64,000 bases of DNA from CAIWHR01 sp963843595 (GTDB lineage: Bacteria > Pseudomonadota > Gammaproteobacteria > Burkholderiales > Casimicrobiaceae). Shown here piece after piece: positions 26,808-35,110 of the stretch. The stretch's first letter is position 1. Every line of letters starts with the position of its first letter. Below the pieces are notes generated by a model. The model did not search any database. It had not been told where the DNA came from and saw nothing but the letters and a program-made list of their open reading frames with translations. A program made the translations under genes and the position numbers. The stretch lies in assembly GCA_963843595.1 (NCBI GenBank), contig CAWJLG010000005.1, positions 1 through 64,000 of the forward strand. The letters are read 5' to 3'.

Positions 26808-27254
26808 ATGAAGAAGATCCTGATGCTTCACGGCGTCAACCACAACATGTTCGGCAAGCGCGACCCTGTCCAGTACGGGACGATCACGCTGGCCGAGATC
26901 GACCAGAAGATGCGCGAGCTCGGCAAGGAGCTCGGCGTGGAAGTGATCAGCTTCCAGACCAATCACGAAGGCGCGATGTGCGAGCGCGTTCACCAGGGCT
27001 TCACCGAGAAGGTGGACGCCGTCGTCATCAACGCGGGCGCGTGGACGCACTACAGCTACGCGCTGCGCGACGCGCTGGCGATCCTCACGGTGCCGATCGT
27101 CGAGATCCACATGTCGAACATTCACGCCCGCGAGGCCTTCCGCCATCACTCGGTGTTCGGCGAAGTCGTGAACGGCCAGATCTGCGGATTCGGACTCGAC
27201 AGCTACCTGCTCGGCTTGCGTGCCGCGGTGTCGGCCGCGCAGGGCGCGAAATAG
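26808..27254 (+). CDS. aroQ: type II 3-dehydroquinate dehydratase
   Basis: Class II dehydroquinase, 148 residues, normal length, acting by an enolate mechanism unrelated to AroD. Active-site features are the catalytic tyrosine in QYG (Y23), NHEG (52-55), NAGA (75-78) and the histidine in EIHMSN (H101). The usual GPNLNLLG loop is HGVNHNMFGKRDP here, so the substrate loop differs from housekeeping AroQ. It is in an operon with an AroE-like gene and a CoA-transferase. A catabolic role is likely, on dehydroquinate or an analogue. Confidence 0.9.
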   Translation: MKKILMLHGVNHNMFGKRDPVQYGTITLAEIDQKMRELGKELGVEVISFQTNHEGAMCERVHQGFTEKVDAVVINAGAWTHYSYALRDALAILTVPIVEIHMSNIHAREAFRHHSVFGEVVNGQICGFGLDSYLLGLRAAVSAAQGAK

Positions 27255-27323
27255 GCGCGGTTCGAGCACGTCGCGGCGCGGCCGCGGCGATCGATCGCCA
27301 TCATCAGCTTCGGAGAACGCCCG

Positions 27324-28562
27324 ATGTCACAGCAACCCCTCCCGCTCGCGGGAATACGCGTCGTCGACTACACCCATTTCCTCGCGGGCCCGTACCTCTC
27401 CCGCTGCCTCGCCGGACTGGGGGCGGATGTCATCAAGGTCGAGCGCCCGACGGCCGGCGACGCGGGCCGGGCGCACGCGTATCTCGTCGACGGCCAGAGC
27501 GGCTACTTCCTGCAGCAGAACATGGGCAAGAAGGGCCTGTGCGTGAACCTGAAGGACAAGCGCGGACTGGAGCTGATGCAGAACCTCGTGCGCTCGGCGG
27601 ATGTTTTCGTCGAAAACTACCGTCCGGGATCGCTCGAGAAGCTGGGGCTGGGATACAAGCAGCTTGCGGAAATCAACCCGCGCCTGGTTTATTGCTCGGT
27701 GTCCGCGTACGGACACACGGGTCCCGACGCGCCGAAGGCGGGGTTCGGTCTGATCGCCGAAGCGATCTCCGGCGCGATGGACCTGCTCGGCAAGCCCGGC
27801 GAGCCGCCGCCGCTGTTCCGGATGCCGCTGGCCGACATGTACGCGGGGATCCACGGGGTGGCCGGTGTTTGCGCCGCGCTGGTGGGCCGCGCCGCGACCG
27901 GCAAGGGACGGCACGTCGACGTTGCGCTCCTCGACTGCATGGTCGGCATGCACGACTACGCGGTGCAGTGCTACACGATGAGCGGCGGCAAGGAGATACC
28001 GCAGCGCAGCGGCAGCGACCTGCCGCAGTCGACCGTGTATGGCGCATTTCCGGCGCGCGACGGCGATCTGGTCATCGCCGCACAGGTCGACGATGCGTGG
28101 AAGCGGCTGGCCAAGTTGGTCGGTGGCGACGCGCTGGCGGCCGATACGCGCTTCCACACGACGAACGGGCGCAACTCGAACCGCCTGGAGATCCTCGCGA
28201 AGATCCGCGAGTGGACGATGGCGCAATCCTCGGTCAAGGCGTGCCTCGCCGCGCTCGATGCCGCCGGGGTGCCGAGCGCGCCGATCCGGCGCATCGACCA
28301 GGTGCTGGCCGATCCGCAGGTCCAGGCGCGTGGCATGATCGTGGAACAGGAGCATCCGGTGCTGGGCCGCGTCAAGCTTGCCAACGTGCCGTTCAAGTTT
28401 TCCGACTGCGACGCCACGCCGCGCATGGTTGCGCCGTTGCTGGGGCAGCACAACCGGCAGATCGCGAAGGAGCTCGGCTATTCGGCGCAGGCCGTCGATG
28501 CGATGGTCGCCGATGGCGTGCTCTACGCCGAAGACGCCGTCGCCCAATACGCGGCCGCCTGA
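27324..28562 (+). CDS. CaiB/BaiF-type (family III) CoA-transferase
   Basis: Moves CoA between carboxylic acids, 412 residues. Landmarks are VVDYTHFLAGPYLSRCLAGL, GADVIKVERP (30s), KGLCVNLKDKRG and the catalytic aspartate in PLADMYAG (D171). Start ATG 27324 after GGAGAACG. Its presence between aroQ and the AroE-like gene suggests that a carboxylic acid of the pathway is activated to a CoA ester. That fits the enoyl-CoA hydratase and SDRs downstream. Confidence 0.93.
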   Translation: MSQQPLPLAGIRVVDYTHFLAGPYLSRCLAGLGADVIKVERPTAGDAGRAHAYLVDGQSGYFLQQNMGKKGLCVNLKDKRGLELMQNLVRSADVFVENYRPGSLEKLGLGYKQLAEINPRLVYCSVSAYGHTGPDAPKAGFGLIAEAISGAMDLLGKPGEPPPLFRMPLADMYAGIHGVAGVCAALVGRAATGKGRHVDVALLDCMVGMHDYAVQCYTMSGGKEIPQRSGSDLPQSTVYGAFPARDGDLVIAAQVDDAWKRLAKLVGGDALAADTRFHTTNGRNSNRLEILAKIREWTMAQSSVKACLAALDAAGVPSAPIRRIDQVLADPQVQARGMIVEQEHPVLGRVKLANVPFKFSDCDATPRMVAPLLGQHNRQIAKELGYSAQAVDAMVADGVLYAEDAVAQYAAA

Positions 28563-28577
28563 ATCCAGGGATCACGC

Positions 28578-29399
28578 ATGACCGACCGTTACGCGTTGCT
28601 CGGCCACCCGCTCGGCCACACCAAGTCGCCGCGCATCCACGCCGAGTTCGCGCGTGCGACCGGCCAGGATCTGACCTACGAGGCGATCGAGGCGCCGCTG
28701 GATGGCTTCAAGGCCGCCGTCGACGCCTTTCGTGCGGCCGGCGGACGCGGCATCAACGTCACGCTGCCGTTCAAGCTGGAGGCGTTCGCGTATGCCACCG
28801 ACCGGATGGAGCGCGCCCGACTGGCCGGCGCCGCCAATTGCATGAAGTTCGAAGGCGACAAGGCGATCGCCGAGAACTTCGACGGCGTGGGCCTCGTCAA
28901 CGACATCCAGCGCAACCTGGGCTTCGCGATCCGTGGCCGCCGCGTTCTGCTGATGGGTGCCGGCGGTGCGGCGCGCGGCGCGCTGATGCCGCTGTTGGAG
29001 AACCGTCCGGCGCTGCTGGTCGTCGCGAACCGGACGGTGCCCAAGGCCAAGGCGCTCGGCGAGCAGTTCGCTCCGTACGGGACGCTGGTCACGGGCGGTT
29101 ATCCGGAGCTCGCCGGTCAAACCTTCGACATCGTTCTCAACGCCACGTCCGCCAGCCTTCGCGGCGAGCTGCCGCCGGTGCCGTCGTCCGCCTTTGCGCG
29201 TGAATGCCTGGCGTACGACCTGGTGTATGGCAAGGGCCTCACGCCTTTCCTGCGGGTGGCGCGCGACGCCGGCGCGGGGCGTCTGGCCGACGGCGTCGGC
29301 ATGCTGGTGGAGCAGGCCGCCGAGGCCTTCGTCTGGTGGCGCGGCGTGCGACCCGACACGCGGTCCATGATCGAGCAGATCTCCGTACCGCTCGCATGA
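28578..29399 (+). CDS. shikimate/quinate dehydrogenase-family protein (AroE paralogue)
   Basis: AroE-family NAD(P) dehydrogenase, 273 residues, start ATG 28578, 15 bases after the CoA-transferase. The catalytic lysine is in NVTLPFK (K66), N87 and D102 are kept, and MGAGGAARG is the cofactor motif. Compared with the housekeeping AroE at 46318, the carboxylate-binding SKSP is TKSP and NTDG is NFDG. Changes of this kind occur in quinate/shikimate dehydrogenases that work in breakdown. I infer a catabolic dehydrogenase for quinate, shikimate or an analogue. Confidence 0.88.
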   Translation: MTDRYALLGHPLGHTKSPRIHAEFARATGQDLTYEAIEAPLDGFKAAVDAFRAAGGRGINVTLPFKLEAFAYATDRMERARLAGAANCMKFEGDKAIAENFDGVGLVNDIQRNLGFAIRGRRVLLMGAGGAARGALMPLLENRPALLVVANRTVPKAKALGEQFAPYGTLVTGGYPELAGQTFDIVLNATSASLRGELPPVPSSAFARECLAYDLVYGKGLTPFLRVARDAGAGRLADGVGMLVEQAAEAFVWWRGVRPDTRSMIEQISVPLA

Positions 29400-29481
29400 G
29401 TGTCGCTGCCAGTCCGACGCGGGCGAGGCACGCCCGATCGGGCATTGCCGTTGACCCGTTCCCACGCGAGTTGCCGATCCG

Positions 29482-30480
29482 ATGAAGACGATTCGCTGGG
29501 GCATGATCGGCTGCGGGGACGTCACCGAAGTCAAGAGCGGACCCGGCTTCTACAAGGCCGCGAACTCGCAGCTCGTCGCCGTCATGCGGCGCAACGGCGC
29601 GCTGGCCGAAGATTACGCGCGCCGCCACGATGTGCCACGCTGGCACGACGATGCCGAGGCGATCATCTGCGCGCCGGACATCGACGCCGTGTATGTCGCG
29701 ACCATGCCCGACACGCATCGCGACTACACGCTGCGCTGCGCCGCCGCGGGCAAGGCCGTGCTGGTCGAGAAGCCGATGGCGCTGAATCGCGTGGAGTGCG
29801 ATGCAATGATCGCGGCGTGCCGGTCCGCGAAGGTCCCGCTGTGGGTCGCCTACTACCGGCGCGCGCTTCCCCGCTTTCTCGCGGTGCGCGATCTGGTGCA
29901 TGATGGCGCCATCGGCGCGGTACGCGTGGTGATCTCGCGCCAGTTCCAGCGCCTTCCGTCTTCCGCCGCGCTGCCGTGGCGGGTCGACGCGGCACTGTCC
30001 GGCGGAGGCCTCTTCGTCGACATGGCGGTGCACACGCTCGATTTCCTGGATTTCGTCTTCGGTCCGATCGAAACCGTTCGCGGGTTCGCCGCCAATCAGG
30101 CCGGCGCCTACGGGCCGGAGGACGTCGTCCTCGCCAGTTACCGGTTCGCGTCCGGCGTCTACGGCAGCGGCACCTGGTGCTACACGGCCGATTTCGACGA
30201 CGAGTACAACGAAATCGTCGGCGAGAAGGGTCGCATCCTGTTCTCGACGTCCAGGGCAATACCGATTCGGGTGATGCGCGGCGACGCGATCGAGGAGATT
30301 CCCGCCGCCGACCCGCCGCACGTGCACCAGCCGCTGATCCAGAGCATCGTCGACGAATTGAACGGCATCGGGGCGTGTGCCAGCACCGGCGAAACCGCGG
30401 CCCGCACCGCGTGGGTCACGGACCAGATCCTGCATGATTTCCGCGCAGCGAAGGAAACCGCATGGAGGAACGCATCTTGA
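29482..30480 (+). CDS. Gfo/Idh/MocA-family dehydrogenase
   Basis: 332-residue NAD(P) dehydrogenase starting TIRWGMIGCGDVTEVKSG, with the cofactor loop GCGDV, EKPMAL as the EKP motif, and the second domain with GGGLFVDMAVHTLDFLD. It is closely related to the gene at 37249, sharing KSGPGF, LWVAYYRRALPRF and DDEYNEIVG. The pair therefore arose by duplication and now sits in the two operons that share the LysR box. The substrate is unknown; a polyol or cyclitol-like acid is likely. Confidence 0.9.
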   Translation: MKTIRWGMIGCGDVTEVKSGPGFYKAANSQLVAVMRRNGALAEDYARRHDVPRWHDDAEAIICAPDIDAVYVATMPDTHRDYTLRCAAAGKAVLVEKPMALNRVECDAMIAACRSAKVPLWVAYYRRALPRFLAVRDLVHDGAIGAVRVVISRQFQRLPSSAALPWRVDAALSGGGLFVDMAVHTLDFLDFVFGPIETVRGFAANQAGAYGPEDVVLASYRFASGVYGSGTWCYTADFDDEYNEIVGEKGRILFSTSRAIPIRVMRGDAIEEIPAADPPHVHQPLIQSIVDELNGIGACASTGETAARTAWVTDQILHDFRAAKETAWRNAS

Positions 30481-30502
30481 ACGCACAACATGGGAACGCA
30501 GC

Positions 30503-31291
30503 ATGACGACGAAGGCATTTCGCCATTGCCGGGTGGACCGCGATGGGGCGATCCTGACGATCACGATCGATCGTCCCGAGGTATTGAATGCGCTCAATCC
30601 GGATGCGCATTTCGAACTTGCGCGCGCGTTCGACCAGTATGCGGCGGATCCCGAACTGCGCGCGGCGATCGTCACCGGCGCGGGCGATCGCGCGTTCTGC
30701 GTCGGGACTGACCTCAAGGCGCTTGCGGCGACGGGACGCGACGAATATCCGCCGGGGGGCTTCGCCGGGATCACGAAGCGCTTCGACCTGTGGAAGCCGG
30801 TGATCGCGGCGGTCAACGGTTTGTGCCTGGGCGGAGGCGTGGAGATTCTCGCGGCCTGCGATCTGGCGATTGCCGCGGAGCACGCCGAGTTCGCCCTGCC
30901 GGAGCCGCTCGTGGGGCTCGCCGCGCTCGGCGGCGGCGCACTGCAGCGCCTGGCGCGGCAGATGCCGATGAAGGAGGCGATGTGGCTGGTGTTGACGGCC
31001 AAGCGCATCTCGGCGGCGGAAGCGCGTCGCGTGGGACTGATCAACGAGGTCGTGCCGCGTGGGCAGGCTCTGGAGCGCGCCCGGGAGCTGGCGCAGGGGA
31101 TGCTCGCCTGCGCACCGCTGGCGCTGGAAGCGTCGAAGCAGGTGATGCTGCAGAGCGTGGCCGAGCCTGACCTCGAGGCCGCGATGAAGAAGTCGTACCC
31201 GGCGGCGCAGCGTATGCTGGCCAGTGACGACGCGCGCGAGGGTCCGCGCGCCTTCGCCGAAAAGCGCAAGCCGCGCTGGCAGGCGCGCTGA
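30503..31291 (+). CDS. enoyl-CoA hydratase/isomerase-family protein
   Basis: Crotonase-fold enzyme, 262 residues. The CoA-binding and oxyanion-hole segments are recognisable: RAFCVGTDLKALA and AAVNGLCLGGGVEILAACDLA, and EFALPEPLVGLAALGGG lies where catalytic glutamates normally occur. Start ATG 30503 (GGGAACG upstream), 22 bases after the dehydrogenase gene. It probably hydrates or isomerises an unsaturated CoA ester made by the CaiB-type transferase in this operon. Confidence 0.9.
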   Translation: MTTKAFRHCRVDRDGAILTITIDRPEVLNALNPDAHFELARAFDQYAADPELRAAIVTGAGDRAFCVGTDLKALAATGRDEYPPGGFAGITKRFDLWKPVIAAVNGLCLGGGVEILAACDLAIAAEHAEFALPEPLVGLAALGGGALQRLARQMPMKEAMWLVLTAKRISAAEARRVGLINEVVPRGQALERARELAQGMLACAPLALEASKQVMLQSVAEPDLEAAMKKSYPAAQRMLASDDAREGPRAFAEKRKPRWQAR

Positions 31292-31333
31292 AGACAATGG
31301 ATTCGCAATCCCCGGGACCCGACAGGAGAATGC

Positions 31334-32122
31334 ATGGCGAGCGAGTTTGCAGGAAAAGTGGTGGTTGTCTCCGGCGGCAGTCGCGGCATCGGCCGGGCGA
31401 TCGCTGCCGCGTTCGCGGCCGAGGGCGCGCAGGCCGTATTGGCGGCGTCGTCGCCGGCGAATCTCGAAAGCGCGGCGGACGCCGTCGCCACGAGCGGGGC
31501 GCCGCGTCCCGAAGTCTGCGCCGCCGATCTGCGGCGGCCGGACGGTTGCGAACGGGTGCACAAGTTCGTCGCCGAGCGCCATGGCCGCTGCGACATCCTG
31601 GTCAATTCGGCGGGAGCGACGAAGGCCGGCGCTTTCCTGAATCTGTCCGACGAGGCGTGGCAGGATGGCTTCGCGCTCAAGTTCTTCGGTTGCGTCCGCC
31701 TGTGTCGTCTGCTGTGGCCGCTGCTTTCGGCCGCGCGCGGTCACGTGGTCAACATCATCGGCGGCGCGGCGCGCACGCCGGATCCCGAGTTCCTGATCGG
31801 GGGCTCGGTCAACGCGGCGATGGCGAATTTCACCAAAGGGCTTGCGGGGCTGGGCAAGCGCGACGGGGTGAACGTCAACGCGATCCTGCCGGGCATGACG
31901 GAGACGGAACGCGTCGAGCAGTTGTTCCGGCAGCGGGCCGAGGCGTCCGGCGCGTCGGTGGCTGAAGTCCGGGCGGCGCTGATCGCCAAGGACGGGCTCG
32001 CGCGGCTGGGCAAGCCGGAGGACGTGGCGGCGCTCGCGGTGTTCCTGTGCTCCGAGAAAGCGCGGCACATCCAGGGCACCGCGATCGCGGTCGACGGCGG
32101 GGCGACGCCGGGGCTCTATTGA
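31334..32122 (+). CDS. atypical SDR-fold protein lacking the Tyr/Lys active site
   Basis: 262 residues with SDR cofactor motif VSGGSRGIG, NSAGATKAG, and the SDR ending with an intact GTAIAVDGGA. Where the active site YxxxK should be, it reads GGSVNAAMANFTKG: aligned with its neighbours, tyrosine is glycine and lysine is asparagine. The preceding serine region reads NIIGGAA. It therefore may bind a dinucleotide without classical dehydrogenase catalysis, or catalyse another reaction such as a lyase or isomerase step. Frame and length are intact, so this is not decay. Start ATG 31334 after GACAGGAGA. Confidence 0.85.
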   Translation: MASEFAGKVVVVSGGSRGIGRAIAAAFAAEGAQAVLAASSPANLESAADAVATSGAPRPEVCAADLRRPDGCERVHKFVAERHGRCDILVNSAGATKAGAFLNLSDEAWQDGFALKFFGCVRLCRLLWPLLSAARGHVVNIIGGAARTPDPEFLIGGSVNAAMANFTKGLAGLGKRDGVNVNAILPGMTETERVEQLFRQRAEASGASVAEVRAALIAKDGLARLGKPEDVAALAVFLCSEKARHIQGTAIAVDGGATPGLY

Positions 32123-32215
32123 TCCGACGGGTCGGCGAAGCAGACGCCGTCGCGCAACAAAGTCGAGCCGAACTCAAGGCGGCGCGGCAGATGGCACGAA
32201 CGAGGGGTCGAGGCG

Positions 32216-33025
32216 ATGGCGAATGAACGTGTGTCCGTGGTCACCGGTGCAGCCAGCGGCATTGGACGTGCGACGGCCAAACGGTTGGCCGCGGCAGGGG
32301 ACTTCGTCGTAGTGGCCGACGTGAATCGGGAGGCCGGCAACGCGGTCGTCATGGAAATCTGCAATGCCGGGGGGCGAGCCGAATACCGCCGCGTCGACGT
32401 CGCGGACGACGCGTCGGTCGACGATCTTGCCCGCGGCGTCGAAAGCGCGTTCGGGCCGGCCGGTGTCCTCGTGAACTCCGCGGGCGTCCTGCAGAACGTC
32501 GCGACAATCGAATCGTTGAGCCTTGAAGAGCACGACCGGGTATGGGCGATCAACTACCGGGGCACGTACCTCTGCTGTCGCGCGTTCGCACCGCGCATGG
32601 CGGCACGTCGGGCGGGCAGCATCGTCAACATTTCCTCGACCTCGGCGGTCGATGCGATGCCGCTCCTTGCCTACGGACCGGGCAAGGCGGCGATTCAGAA
32701 CCTGACGGCGGTACTCGCGGCCGAGCTGGGCCCGGACAACGTGCGGGTCAACGCCGTCATGCCCGGGTACGTCCTCACCGAGCAGATGCAGGCCCGGATC
32801 GACGCGGGAAAGCGCGATCCCGGGATGATGACGAAGCACAGCGCGCTCGGCCGGATGGTCGCGCCGGAAGATGTCGCCAACGGCATCCACTTCCTGTGCT
32901 CCGAGGCCGCGTCGTGCATCACCGGCATCGTCCTTCCGATCGACGCCGGCTACCTCGCCACGGTGACCTATCTCTACCACCCGGGTCTGGCCGGAGCTCA
33001 TCCGCGCCGAGCGGGGAAGACGTAG
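32216..33025 (+). CDS. short-chain dehydrogenase/reductase
   Basis: Classical SDR, 269 residues. VVTGAASGIGRAT, NSAGVLQ, NISSTSA and YGPGK (active site) are present, followed by PGYVLTEQM. A short extra C-terminal tail follows the usual end. Start ATG 32216. Last gene of the operon begun at 24798; the LysR gene ends 12 bases further on, on the opposite strand. Confidence 0.9.
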   Translation: MANERVSVVTGAASGIGRATAKRLAAAGDFVVVADVNREAGNAVVMEICNAGGRAEYRRVDVADDASVDDLARGVESAFGPAGVLVNSAGVLQNVATIESLSLEEHDRVWAINYRGTYLCCRAFAPRMAARRAGSIVNISSTSAVDAMPLLAYGPGKAAIQNLTAVLAAELGPDNVRVNAVMPGYVLTEQMQARIDAGKRDPGMMTKHSALGRMVAPEDVANGIHFLCSEAASCITGIVLPIDAGYLATVTYLYHPGLAGAHPRRAGKT

Positions 33026-33036
33026 CTGCGCCGACG

Positions 33037-33969
33037 CTAGCCCTTCTTGCGCGGGGGAGCATTCGCGGAAAACAACTCCGCGCACAGCGACCGAAGCCAG
33101 CGCAGGCCGGCGTCGTGATGATACCGATCGTGCCAGTACTGCTTGACCGCAAACGTGGGCATGCGAACCGGACACGGAAACACCTTGATCGTTCCGGTTC
33201 GGGCCAGGGTCTCGCCGATCGTCCGCGGCACCGTCGCGATCAGGTCCGTCGATGAAACCACGGCCGCGAGTCCCAGAAAGCCGGGGAGCTCGAGCATCAC
33301 CCGACGCTCGATGCGCTGGCTCTTCAGCGAACTCCGCAGCATCGTGTAACTGGTCGACGACAGGATTCCGATGTGCGCCTCGTCCTTGTACGCGCGCGCG
33401 GTGAAGACGTCGCCGATGCGCGGGTGGCGCGCATTGACGAGACAGACGAAATCCTGCACGTAGAGCGCCTGTTCGTGAAACCCCGACTCGAGCCCGGGAA
33501 TGAAGCCGAGCGCGAGATCGGCGTCGCCGGCTTCCAGCATTCTCGCGGTGCTCGCGGAGATATTGACGACCTCCAGGCGAACGTTGGGGGCGACGGCGCG
33601 GACACGCGCGAGAAGCCGGGGCAGCAGCGTGATGTGGCTCGCGTCCGTCATGCAGATCCGGAAAACGCGCTGCGCGGACGCAGGGTCGAAAGCGGGTCGG
33701 CCCCCCGACAATCCTCGCAACAGGCTCAGCGCCTCGCGGGCCGGGCCGATGAGTTCGTCCGCGCGCGGCGTCGGCTGCATGCCCGAAGACGTCCGCACGA
33801 AAAGAGGGTCGTGCCACTGGCGGCGAAGCTTCGCGAGCCAGATGCTGGCCGTCGGCTGGCTCAGGCCGAGTTGCAGGGCCGCGCGGGTCATGCTTTGCGT
33901 GCGGTAGATCTCGTCGAAGAGGACAAGCGTCCGAGCGTCGCGCGGCAATGCCCCGAGTTCGGTTTCCAT
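33037..33969 (-). CDS. LysR-family transcriptional regulator
   Basis: 310 residues from ATG 33969; a TTG further upstream is less likely. The N-terminal helix-turn-helix (residues about 15-70) includes TRAALQLGLSQPTASIWLAKLR, followed by the periplasmic-binding-protein-like effector domain. It lies between two plus-strand operons. A perfect inverted repeat (ATGCAATG/CATTGCAT) lies at 33979-34008 just before its start, the classic place for a LysR autoregulatory site. The right half of that site recurs before the operon at 24798. Probably a co-inducer-dependent activator of both operons. Confidence 0.92.
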   Translation of the reverse strand: METELGALPRDARTLVLFDEIYRTQSMTRAALQLGLSQPTASIWLAKLRRQWHDPLFVRTSSGMQPTPRADELIGPAREALSLLRGLSGGRPAFDPASAQRVFRICMTDASHITLLPRLLARVRAVAPNVRLEVVNISASTARMLEAGDADLALGFIPGLESGFHEQALYVQDFVCLVNARHPRIGDVFTARAYKDEAHIGILSSTSYTMLRSSLKSQRIERRVMLELPGFLGLAAVVSSTDLIATVPRTIGETLARTGTIKVFPCPVRMPTFAVKQYWHDRYHHDAGLRWLRSLCAELFSANAPPRKKG

Positions 33970-33978
33970 ATTTACGAA

Positions 33979-34008
33979 ATGCAATGGATACGATTGAGAT
34001 CATTGCAT
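33979..34008. promoter_or_regulatory. LysR-type inverted repeat upstream of lysR and the citrate-synthase-like gene
   Basis: ATGCAATG (33979-33986) and CATTGCAT (34001-34008) are perfect 8-base complements separated by 14 bases, ten bases from the LysR start. The right arm is the beginning of the 13-base box CATTGCATGGACA (34001-34013), also found at 24667. Dimension and place suit a LysR binding site serving both the regulator and the operon starting at 34258. Confidence 0.65.
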
Positions 34009-34257
34009 GGACAAAAATCGCACGCAACCCTATCGTACGCTCCGTGCGGTGTCGGCAACCCCTGCAAACGGGGTCCGTTCGCTCCGAACCGAAAACGGAT
34101 TGCTCCGGAGGATCTGCGTGTTGCACGCTCTGCAAGTTCGCTGCGCCGCCAACGCGCACCGTGCCGTCGGTGGCGCCGTCCCGGCACCCGGGGGCGCCTT
34201 TCGCGCGGCACCTCTCCCGCGATCGGCGTATGTCCCGCACCAGGCGGGAGGCGGGTC

Positions 34258-35106
34258 ATGAGCGCCGCACAGAGCGTCGACCCAGTCCAGGAAATGCGGG
34301 ACTGGTGGAGAACGTCCATCGTCGACGTGCAGCCGGGCGTGATCCGGTTTCGCGGCTACGCGATCGAGGACCTGATCGGCCGGGTGTCGTTTCCCCAGAT
34401 GATCTGGCTGCTCCTTCGCGGCGAGCTGCCCGGCGCGGTTGAGACCCGGCTGCTGGACGCCGCACTGATGTCGGCCGTCGACCACGGTGCCCAGGCACCG
34501 AGCATCGCGATTGCGCAGATCGCGGCGACGTGCGGCGTAGGGCTCAATAACGCAATCGCTTCGGCCGTCAACGTCCTGGGTGACGTCCATGGTGGGGCTG
34601 GCGAGCAGGCGGTCGAGCTCTTCGACGCGGTCCTGAAAAGAATCGATGCGGGCGCCGGCGACACGGCGGCGACCGAAGCGGCGCTCGCCGAATTCGTGGC
34701 CCAGCACGGGAAGATCATTCCCGGTTACGGGCACCGGTTTCATCCGCTGGATCCGCGCTCGCCGCGCCTGCTGCAGCTCGTCGACGAAGCCGCGACGACG
34801 GGCACGATTTCCGGGCGGTACGCGCGGGTGGCCCGGGCGATCGAGGCGGCGCTGGAGCGGCAGAAGGGGCGTCGTATCCCGATGAACATCGACGGCGCGA
34901 CTGCGGTGATCTACGCGGAACTCGGCTTTCCGGCGCCGCTCGCGCGGGGCCTGTTCTGCATTTCGCGCTCGGTGGGCATCCTCGCCCACGCGTGGGAACA
35001 GACGCAGCAGGGCGGACGCAACAAGGGGCCGATCCCGCGGCAATATCTACCGTCGTACCAAGGGCCCGCTCCGCGAAGCGTGCCGGCAGCGGACGAGAAG
35101 GATTGA
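34258..35106 (+). CDS. short citrate-synthase-like protein (citryl-CoA lyase type)
   Basis: 282 residues, well short of the roughly 370-430 of citrate synthases, and matching the shorter citryl-CoA lyase-like group. The catalytic triad is visible: H111 in GDVHGGAG, H159 in GYGHRFHPLDPR and D212 in MNIDGATA. ATG 34258 follows GGGAGGCGGG. In such proteins the enzyme splits or condenses a citryl- or related hydroxyacyl-CoA. With CoA-transferases and a MaoC hydratase nearby, cleavage of a 3-hydroxy-acyl-CoA to acetyl-CoA or pyruvate plus an oxo acid is a reasonable guess. First gene of the second LysR-linked operon. Confidence 0.85.
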   Translation: MSAAQSVDPVQEMRDWWRTSIVDVQPGVIRFRGYAIEDLIGRVSFPQMIWLLLRGELPGAVETRLLDAALMSAVDHGAQAPSIAIAQIAATCGVGLNNAIASAVNVLGDVHGGAGEQAVELFDAVLKRIDAGAGDTAATEAALAEFVAQHGKIIPGYGHRFHPLDPRSPRLLQLVDEAATTGTISGRYARVARAIEAALERQKGRRIPMNIDGATAVIYAELGFPAPLARGLFCISRSVGILAHAWEQTQQGGRNKGPIPRQYLPSYQGPAPRSVPAADEKD

Positions 35107-35110
35107 CGCC

